Below the pieces are notes generated by a model, which had not been told where the DNA came from, made no database searches, and saw only the letters and a program-made list of their open reading frames with translations. Positions 1 through 5,183 of a stretch of 7,393 bases of DNA are shown here, one piece after another. Position numbers and translations under genes: made by a program. Numbering within the stretch: the first letter of the stretch is position 1; each line of letters starts with the position of its first letter. This DNA comes from Planctomycetota bacterium (GTDB taxonomy: Bacteria > Planctomycetota > Brocadiia > JAJRTI01), in contig JAJRTI010000377.1 in assembly GCA_024278415.1 (NCBI GenBank), positions 1-7,393 of the forward strand, written 5' to 3'.

Positions 1-396
1 GCGCTCTACGACGCGAGCTTCGGCCCCGGCAACAGAATCCCCGCCAAGAACATGCGCGACCTCGACATTGCGGACCTCGACGGCGATGGCAAGCAGGAGA
101 TCCTCGTGGCCACGTCGAGCGCGCTTGTCGTCGCGCTCGACCACCAGTGCAAGAAGCTGTGGGCGAAGCGCCTGTCGAGCGCGGCGACGGTCATGAAGTG
201 CGTCACCCCCGTTGGGGCAAAACGGCCCGTGGTCGTCGTGGGGTGCGAGGATGGCGCGGTGGTCGTGCTGGACGGCCAGGGGAAGGTAGTGAAGCTCGGC
301 CGCGTTCGCGGCCGGCCCACGCGCATCGAGTCGCCCGATGGCGCCAGCGTCGTGATTGGCACGAGCAAGGGCGAAGTGGCCGCGCTCGCGCCGTGA
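1..396 (+). CDS. FG-GAP/VCBS-type beta-propeller protein, 3' end only
   Basis: The reading frame is open from the first base of the window and ends at TGA 394-396, giving 131 C-terminal residues. The start lies outside the window; the ATG at 52 is internal. Residues 25-33 read DLDGDGKQE, the calcium-binding loop typical of FG-GAP/VCBS repeats, followed by the strand EILVATSSALVVALD. Two further strand-turn blades follow (VVVVGCEDGAVVVLDG and VVIGTSKGEVAALAP), which resemble PQQ/WD-like propeller blades. Proteins of this type are usually secreted or surface-attached and bind ligands or act as scaffolds, but no catalytic motif is visible in this fragment. The protein ends directly on a blade strand, with no C-terminal anchor or sorting signal. 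A PQQ-type propeller is an alternative. The fold class is fairly secure; the function is not determined. Confidence 0.75.
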   Translation, partial: ALYDASFGPGNRIPAKNMRDLDIADLDGDGKQEILVATSSALVVALDHQCKKLWAKRLSSAATVMKCVTPVGAKRPVVVVGCEDGAVVVLDGQGKVVKLGRVRGRPTRIESPDGASVVIGTSKGEVAALAP

Positions 397-397
397 G

Positions 398-424
398 GCC
401 GCTCGGGGCCCCGTTGGTAGCGGC
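398..424 (+). terminator. possible hairpin terminator after the propeller gene
   Basis: GCCGCT (398-403) pairs perfectly with AGCGGC (419-424), starting one base after the stop codon. The palindrome CGGGGCCCCG (404-413) lies in the loop and could form its own short stem. No T-tract follows, so intrinsic termination is doubtful. The position just after a stop codon is the main support. Confidence 0.25.
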
Positions 425-466
425 ATGCCCCGGTGATGGCTCTTGCGCCATTGGGCCAGGAATGCC

Positions 467-495
467 TTGATGGCGGGTCCGGCGGAAGGTAGCCT
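467..495 (+). promoter_or_regulatory. sigma70-like promoter upstream of the PIN/antitoxin module
   Basis: TTGATG (467-472) and TAGCCT (490-495) are separated by exactly 17 bases. The hexamers alone are weak (4/6 and 3/6 against consensus). Support comes from a second copy of the same element, including the GAATGC block before the -35 box, in front of the HNH gene at 1404-1446. Predicted transcription would start near 502, leaving a leader of about 115 bases before the PIN start. Confidence 0.4.
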
Positions 496-589
496 GAGGG
501 AGTGCTGTCCACTGGTTCCAGGCAAATGGTAATCGGTGTAGGATAGCGATTCCTGCTGTTGGCGAGACTGACTTCCGCGCCAGCACATG

Positions 590-622
590 CGATCTTTGGA
601 TATGCCGATCTTTGGATATGCC
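590..622 (+). repeat. exact 16-bp tandem duplication at the PIN gene start
   Basis: The unit CGATCTTTGGATATGC occurs at 590-605 and again, base for base, at 606-621, and the match continues one base to 622. Each copy carries an ATG (602 and 618). Because 16 is not a multiple of 3, the duplication changes the frame of anything started upstream. Without it, the ATG at 587 would read in frame into the PIN protein. Confidence 0.9.
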
Positions 623-1095
623 CCGAACCGTCTACATCGAGACTTCGATCATCAGCTACCTGACCGCTCGGCCACGCCGGGATGTCATCGGCGCCGCGCG
701 CCAGCAACTGACCGTCGATTGGTGGGACAAACAGCGATCGGGTTTCGAGCTGTTCGTCTCGTCGGTTGTTGAGGATGAGGCGTCAAGAGGCGACAACGCT
801 GCCGCGGCCCGTCGGCTGGCCGAGATCAAGGATCTGCCTCGGCTTGCTGCCACTGCTGAAGTCAACACTTTTGCGCGGCAGTTGATTCCGGCACAAGGCA
901 TTGCCCGAAAAGGCCCTTGACGACGCTTTGCACATTGCCGTGGCTGTGGTTCACGGAATGGATTACCTGTTGACCTGGAACTGTCGGCACATTGACAACG
1001 CACAGACAAAGCCGTTCATTCGCCACCTGTGCATCGAGGCGAGATTGCCATTTCCTGAAATCTGTACCCCCGAAGAACTGATGGGAGAGTTCTGA
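618..1095 (+). pseudogene. PIN-domain (VapC-like) ribonuclease toxin, frameshifted
   Basis: Two overlapping frames together encode one PIN-domain protein. The 5' part starts at ATG 618 (MPRTVYIETS; TTG 612 is an alternative) and runs to TGA 918-920. The 3' part is open in another frame from 886 and ends at TGA 1093-1095. PIN landmarks are split between them: acidic E8 in YIETS and the VVEDEA block (residues 50-55) in the first part, and DDALHIAVA, the LLTWNCRHIDNA block and a C-terminal ICTPEELM in the second. Removing one base near 885-905 restores a protein of 158 residues, a normal length for this group; an extra C in the CC at 888-889 would explain it. Such toxins are Mg-dependent RNases. 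No good Shine-Dalgarno sequence precedes ATG 618. An antitoxin-like gene follows after one base. A sequencing error or programmed +1 shift cannot be excluded from one sequence. Confidence 0.8.
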
Positions 1096-1096
1096 G

Positions 1097-1276
1097 ATGG
1101 CCGACGAAACCATCCAGGAGCTTTGGCGAGCTAAGGACCAGTCGGCGAAGGATGCCGGGTATGACCTCGATGAGCTTTGCCGGCGTCTGCAAGAACGCGA
1201 CAGGGACGCCGGCGCCCTTGTGGTCGATCTCTCCGCAAAGCGACGCAAGCCACTGCCCGCTTCCCGGCCGCTGTAG
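1097..1276 (+). CDS. small antitoxin-like partner of the PIN toxin, 59 aa
   Basis: The ATG lies one base after the toxin stop codon and the gene ends at TAG 1274-1276. GGGAGAG at 1083-1089, inside the toxin's last codons, is a well-placed ribosome binding site, so the pair looks translationally coupled. The protein begins MADETIQELWRAKDQ and continues with a helical, charged stretch (GYDLDELCRRLQERDRD) and a basic tail (SAKRRKPLP). A small protein with an N-terminal IQELWRxKD-type motif is, to my knowledge, the common downstream companion of this PIN subgroup. In that pairing the toxin comes first, the reverse of classic vapBC. No DNA-binding AbrB or ribbon-helix-helix motif is obvious. The frame is intact although the toxin is broken, so it may be an orphan. 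The antitoxin role is inferred from position and resemblance. Confidence 0.7.
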   Translation: MADETIQELWRAKDQSAKDAGYDLDELCRRLQERDRDAGALVVDLSAKRRKPLPASRPL

Positions 1277-1375
1277 GAGCTGGTAAGGCGTGCCCTCTGC
1301 AACGGATCTCCCAAGCCCGGTGCGCCGAAGCGGTCTAGTCCAATCGTGGCTTCCCGACGTTATGTTAATCGTGGT

Positions 1376-1392
1376 GCGCCCGGCGAGGGCGC
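1376..1392 (+). terminator. possible hairpin between the antitoxin and HNH genes
   Basis: GCGCCC (1376-1381) and GGGCGC (1387-1392) form a perfect 6-bp stem with loop GGCGA. It lies 100 bases after the antitoxin stop and 25 bases before the next -35 box. No T-tract follows, so it may be a terminator or simply part of the upstream region of the HNH promoter. Confidence 0.3.
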
Positions 1393-1416
1393 TCGCGTGA
1401 TCTGGGCGAAGAATGC

Positions 1417-1445
1417 TTGATCGCGGCTCTGGCGGGCGGTAGGCT
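1417..1445 (+). promoter_or_regulatory. sigma70-like promoter upstream of the HNH gene
   Basis: TTGATC (1417-1422) and TAGGCT (1440-1445) are spaced by exactly 17 bases. The surrounding sequence 1404-1446 matches 453-496 at 35 of about 44 aligned positions, including GAATGC just before the -35 box and GGCGG inside the spacer. The expected start of transcription, near 1452, gives a leader of about 75 bases before ATG 1527. Confidence 0.45.
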
Positions 1446-1526
1446 GCGGTGATGCCGTATGTCGCGCCATCGGGGCGGCGACCGGCGCAGATCAGGGAGT
1501 CAGTCGTACTGAATCGAGGGTTGTCC

Positions 1527-2258
1527 ATGCGCATCACCGAGCCAATGTCCCGAGAAGCCTACTTGGTCGCTCGAGAGGTGTATCGAGGCTCCCTTCAGAG
1601 AGAAGCCGGTATATCCGACCTTGTCGCCCGAATGCGCATGAACAGAGGGTCAGCCGGTGACTTAATCAACAATCTCCGGCACATGCTGCAGGGGGAGGTG
1701 TACCACCGCACGCTCAACTACTACACCACCCACTACTACCTGCAGCGCATCCATGAGGATTTCGGAGAAGCTGCCTACAGGCGCGCGTTGTCAGCGCTTG
1801 AGAAACATCTCGACTACTACGACTCCCTGGGAAGAAGCCGACAGGTCAAGCTGCGTGAGTTCCTCCGTGAGGCCGTTCACGAACCGGAGGACATGCCGGT
1901 ATACCCAGATGAAGTCGATCCGAGGCTGAGGCTCATCGAGGGGGCCCGGAGAGAGGTAACCGTGAATGGCTATGAACGGAACCCGCGAGCGCGGCGCATC
2001 TGTCTGGATGAATACGGCTACAGATGCGTTGTTTGCCAGATAGACTTCAAGGAGGTCTACGGCGAGATCGGCTGCGGATTCATCCACGTCCATCATGTGG
2101 TTGAACTCTCTAATATCGGCCATGAGTACGTCATAGACCCATTGAGAGACCTTTGCCCAGTATGCCCCAACTGTCACGCGATGCTCCACAAGGAGAAACC
2201 AGCGCTCTCAGTTGACGAACTTCGACTGCGCCTAACAGACGCACCGGCGGCGCGGTAA
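1527..2258 (+). CDS. HNH endonuclease with conserved N-terminal helical domain
   Basis: The product is a 243-residue nuclease with a C-terminal HNH (His-Me finger) domain at about residues 150-235. Visible zinc ligands are C167/C170 (CVVC) and C213/C216 (CPNC). The catalytic part shows HVHH at 187-190 and CHAMLH ending at H221, joined by a DPLRDLCPVCPN segment. This C-terminal form, with YGEIGxGFIHVHH, is found in stand-alone HNH and McrA-like restriction nucleases that cut DNA. The N-terminal half (about 10-105, with GSAGDLINNLRHMLQGEVY) resembles a module often linked to this HNH type, perhaps for DNA recognition. ATG 1527 is preferred to GTG 1449 because GAGGG (1516-1520) lies 6 bases upstream and similarity begins there. 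No methyltransferase is present in the window, so a type IV-like or orphan defence role is inferred. GC is lower than in the flanking genes, which suggests transfer. Confidence 0.85.
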   Translation: MRITEPMSREAYLVAREVYRGSLQREAGISDLVARMRMNRGSAGDLINNLRHMLQGEVYHRTLNYYTTHYYLQRIHEDFGEAAYRRALSALEKHLDYYDSLGRSRQVKLREFLREAVHEPEDMPVYPDEVDPRLRLIEGARREVTVNGYERNPRARRICLDEYGYRCVVCQIDFKEVYGEIGCGFIHVHHVVELSNIGHEYVIDPLRDLCPVCPNCHAMLHKEKPALSVDELRLRLTDAPAAR

Positions 2259-2371
2259 ACCGCGCACGGCATGCGTAACGCCATGACCATGGAAGAGACC
2301 TCGCCACTCCGCGGATACTTGTCCGAGTTCACGGAACAGGGGCCTGCCAGTTGGCTGAGAATCCCCACCTC

Positions 2372-4909
2372 CTAGGGCGCCTTGTCGGGCCGCCGCGCCC
2401 GCGCTAGGGCAACGACCCCGCCGATCCCCGCGGCGATGAGCGCGGCCGCGGCGAGCGCGAGCCCTACCTGGAAGCTGACCGGCCAGTAGTCGAACACGAC
2501 CTCGTGCTTGCCCTTGGGCACGGACACGCAACGCAGCAAGTAGTAGGCGTTTTGCAGGATCACGCGCCGGCCATCGATCGTGGCCCGCCAGCCGGGGAAG
2601 TTCGTGTCCGCGAGCACGAGGTAGCAATCCGCCGCCGCGTCTACGGACAGCACGACGCGGTTCGGCGTGTCCTGCACGATTTCGATTGTTGCGGGCGCCG
2701 CGTCGTGGGCCTCTTTCACGACGATCTCCGGCACCCGGTCGAGCAAGATCGCCGCGCGGGGGTCGAAATCGCGCCGGCGCATATACGTGAGCAAGTCCGA
2801 GTCGCGACGGAACACCACGGACTTGCTGCTCGCGAACGCACGCGGGAAACTGCGCCTGTTCTCGTACACGTGCAGACCGCGCCTGAACACCTCGCGCAAG
2901 TAACCCGGTGTCGTGTGGGAGAGGGGCCGCGTGGCTCGGGATTGCAGCACAGTCGCGCCCAGTGGCATGGCTGACACAATGTACTTGGCGCCCAGCAGAT
3001 CGAATGCGCGCGAGTCTGCGTGCGAGAAGTGCACGAGCGCGAGGAAGCGCACGTCCGCGCGCCGGCGCAGCATCTCGAAGAACTGCCGCGTGCGCATGGG
3101 GAACATGCCCTCCTTGCCGCGCACGTCCGACAGCCCATAGCACAGGCCCGACGCGGGCGGGATCACGTCGCCCTTCCAGCGGTTGGCCCAGGTTCCTTCG
3201 ACCCCAATAATCCGCGCGCCTCGGGCGTTCGCTTGGAGGAAGTCGAGCACCGGCGTAGAGGGGTAGACCCGGGCGCGGGGCACGTAGGGGTTATAGGCCC
3301 AGCCGAAGTAGAGTAGCTCGACTGCAAGGCAGATCAACATGGCGGGCGCGAGCACTCGCGGCATGGGCTTGAAAAGCGCCCACAGCGCGACCACGCCACC
3401 CGCCAGCAGCGCGGCCAAGCTGGCCGCCACCTGGGGGGCGAAGACGAACGTTGGCCAGCCGTCTGCAATGGAACCCAAGTAGAGCACCAACTTTGACAGG
3501 TCCAGGCCCGGCACACGCAGTGCGCGGGCGGCGCCGTGCTGCATGCTCAGGCCGGCGCCTGTCGCCTTCACGAACATGGACACCAGCACCGCCACAAGGA
3601 CGATGGCCAGTGGCGCGAGAGCCGATCCGATCTCTCTTGGCCGCGGCGCGCCGCGCGGCCGGCTCAGCAAGTGGTCCATGCCGAACCCCACCAGCACAGC
3701 CGCACACACCGCCGGCAGCGAGAGGAGCCGATGGTGGTCGAGCGTGTCGATGGGCAGGAACGCGGCGAGCGCCCTGTGGAGCGAGCCCCATCCGAGCAGC
3801 AGCATGAACGCGACCACGCCCGCGCCCACGACCGCGAAGAACCGCGCGTCGCGCCGGCGCACGCAGAACGCGCCCATGAGGATGAACGGCAGCGCGAACG
3901 CTCCCACGTACGGCGAGTTCATCGTCAGATACGAGCGCCCAAAGAACGCGCCGCCCACGAAGTTGCCGTCCACCGGGTGGCCGAAGAACTTCGGCGCGAC
4001 GAACGCGAATAGCTCCCCCCAGTGGAGGTAGTTGCCGACGCTGTATTTCCCGGCGCTGCGGCTGCAAAGCTGCATCAGCTCATACGTCGTGGCCCACTGG
4101 GGCGCGCTGAGGCACACGCCGAAGAAGATGCCCAGCACGATCGTGCCCGTGGCCGTGCGCGCGGCCTGCCGCCCATGGTCGCGCCACACGCACCCCAGCC
4201 GGAACAGAATGTAGAGCCCGGCGAGGAGCGTGAAATTGAGCAGGTGGTGCAGGTTCCCGCCGAACACCGCAAACGCGTAGAACAGCCCGGCAAGGGCCGA
4301 CCAGCGCAGTTTCAGCGTCGCGGCTGCGCGGTCGATGGCCCACAACATCCAGAACAGCCAGCAGAAGCACGCGACAACGAACTTCAGCTCCATCCACACG
4401 ATGAAGAAGCCGTTGAGCATGAAGCACACTGCGGCCGCGATGCCAGCCACGCGGCACAGCCCCTGCCCGCGCATGAACACGTACGCGCCCCACCCTGCGA
4501 TGACGAACTGCATGAGAATCATCAGGCCCCAGGCCACGTCGTCCGGCAGCGGCAGCGTCGCGAGGTTCACCGGGTCGAAGGGGTTGCACATGGTGTCCGC
4601 GAGCAGCGGCGTGCCGCAGAGGATGCGCGGGTTCCAAAGCGGCCAATGCCCGGCGCGCATGATGCGCCGCGCGGTGAGCCAGAGCGGGTAGTGCAGCACG
4701 GCCGGGTCGTCGAGTTCCGGGTTGTGCGGCGCCGGCAGGTTCAGCGCGCTGCGCCACGGCTCGAAGTTGTGCGTGAGCCAATCCGTGTTCAGCGGGATGC
4801 GCCCCAACAGCACGAACTGCCAATGCAGGCCGGCCGCGACGAGCGCGATCAGTGCGAGCGCGCCGGCGTCTCGGCGGTCCCATCGCGTTGGCTGTTGGGC
4901 TGGCGGCAT
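2372..4909 (-). CDS. YfhO-family polytopic membrane protein, 845 aa
   Basis: This large inner-membrane protein matches the YfhO family. Residues 16-36 form the first membrane helix. A long loop follows with the family's early motif region (NTDWLTHNFEPWR, HYPLWLTARR, GHWPLWNPRILCGTPLLAD). About a dozen further hydrophobic segments follow at roughly 125-146, 152-172, 176-191, 203-238, 254-274, 335-374, 395-412, 430-447 and 494-536. Residues 545-810 form a soluble, probably extracytoplasmic domain that ends in the characteristic VLADTNFPGWRATIDG and VPKGKHEVVFDYWP motifs, then a last helix (814-835) and a basic tail. YfhO proteins are GT-C-like and are implicated in glycosylating envelope polymers such as teichoic acids in Firmicutes; the substrate here is unknown. 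ATG 4909 is the only ATG before an upstream in-frame stop, but it has no clear Shine-Dalgarno sequence. The gene converges on the HNH gene and diverges from the fusion gene. Confidence 0.88.
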   Translation of the reverse strand: MPPAQQPTRWDRRDAGALALIALVAAGLHWQFVLLGRIPLNTDWLTHNFEPWRSALNLPAPHNPELDDPAVLHYPLWLTARRIMRAGHWPLWNPRILCGTPLLADTMCNPFDPVNLATLPLPDDVAWGLMILMQFVIAGWGAYVFMRGQGLCRVAGIAAAVCFMLNGFFIVWMELKFVVACFCWLFWMLWAIDRAAATLKLRWSALAGLFYAFAVFGGNLHHLLNFTLLAGLYILFRLGCVWRDHGRQAARTATGTIVLGIFFGVCLSAPQWATTYELMQLCSRSAGKYSVGNYLHWGELFAFVAPKFFGHPVDGNFVGGAFFGRSYLTMNSPYVGAFALPFILMGAFCVRRRDARFFAVVGAGVVAFMLLLGWGSLHRALAAFLPIDTLDHHRLLSLPAVCAAVLVGFGMDHLLSRPRGAPRPREIGSALAPLAIVLVAVLVSMFVKATGAGLSMQHGAARALRVPGLDLSKLVLYLGSIADGWPTFVFAPQVAASLAALLAGGVVALWALFKPMPRVLAPAMLICLAVELLYFGWAYNPYVPRARVYPSTPVLDFLQANARGARIIGVEGTWANRWKGDVIPPASGLCYGLSDVRGKEGMFPMRTRQFFEMLRRRADVRFLALVHFSHADSRAFDLLGAKYIVSAMPLGATVLQSRATRPLSHTTPGYLREVFRRGLHVYENRRSFPRAFASSKSVVFRRDSDLLTYMRRRDFDPRAAILLDRVPEIVVKEAHDAAPATIEIVQDTPNRVVLSVDAAADCYLVLADTNFPGWRATIDGRRVILQNAYYLLRCVSVPKGKHEVVFDYWPVSFQVGLALAAAALIAAGIGGVVALARARRPDKAP

Positions 4910-4953
4910 GGCGTCTGTGGCTGCGGCTGGGAAGACATGGGCGAAACGCGGCC

Positions 4954-4982
4954 ATCATACGATCTCGTCGCCTGTCTGCCAA
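4954..4982 (-). promoter_or_regulatory. strong sigma70-like promoter for the YfhO gene
   Basis: On the minus strand TTGGCA (4982-4977) and TATGAT (4959-4954) are separated by exactly 17 bases. Each box matches the consensus at 5 of 6 positions. The predicted start near 4947 gives a leader of about 38 bases to ATG 4909. Location and direction fit the YfhO gene with no other candidate target. Confidence 0.65.
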
Positions 4983-5088
4983 GGATGGCGCTGCGAGGGC
5001 GCCGGGGGCGCTCATGATCTCTGCGGCCATCCCGTTGAGCGGGACACTCGCGCAGATCGAAAGCACGCCGGCACACCACTCCACCGCG

Positions 5089-5117
5089 TTGCTCGCGAAA
5101 CGCCTGCGTGCTAAAAT
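5089..5117 (+). promoter_or_regulatory. extended -10 promoter for the HAD-YvcK fusion gene
   Basis: TAAAAT (5112-5117) matches TATAAT at 5 of 6 positions and is preceded directly by TGC, an extended -10 motif. A weak -35 box, TTGCTC (5089-5094), lies 17 bases upstream. The expected start near 5124 gives a leader of about 60 bases that opens with a strong stem-loop. Confidence 0.6.
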
Positions 5118-5125
5118 GCGCCCGG

Positions 5126-5143
5126 CCTCGCGTGGCCGCGAGG
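5126..5143 (+). other. GC-rich 5' stem-loop in the fusion gene leader
   Basis: CCTCGCG (5126-5132) pairs perfectly with CGCGAGG (5137-5143) around the loop TGGC. It would sit within the first few bases of the predicted transcript. A 5'-terminal hairpin like this can protect mRNA from 5'-end-dependent decay. No T-tract follows, so a terminator is less likely. Confidence 0.5.
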
Positions 5144-5183
5144 AGAGAGCAACAGCCGGACTGACAACGTGCGCGGAGGCACC

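Noticed and set aside
539..544. TAGGAT as an alternative -10 box nearer to the PIN gene
   Set aside because: No acceptable -35 box lies 16-18 bases upstream, and the repeated element at 467-495 is better supported.
1319..1380. Short direct repeats GGTGCGCC (1319, 1373) and AATCGTGG (1342, 1367), considered as a CRISPR or integration signal
   Set aside because: Only two 8-base copies each with unequal spacing, easily expected by chance; no array structure.
1449..1526. N-terminal extension of the HNH protein from GTG 1449 or ATG 1452
   Set aside because: The extra 26 residues show no family resemblance, start at the predicted transcription start, and lack the good ribosome site that ATG 1527 has.
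862..1537. Long open frames on the minus strand across the toxin-antitoxin region
   Set aside because: They lie opposite a recognisable PIN gene and its partner, give low-complexity Arg/Ser-rich products and have no recognisable domain.
2259..2371. Bidirectional terminator between the convergent HNH and YfhO genes
   Set aside because: No stem followed by a T-run could be found on either strand.
4022..5017. 331-codon plus-strand frame opposite the YfhO gene
   Set aside because: The product is His/Arg/Glu-rich antisense of a clearly recognised membrane protein.
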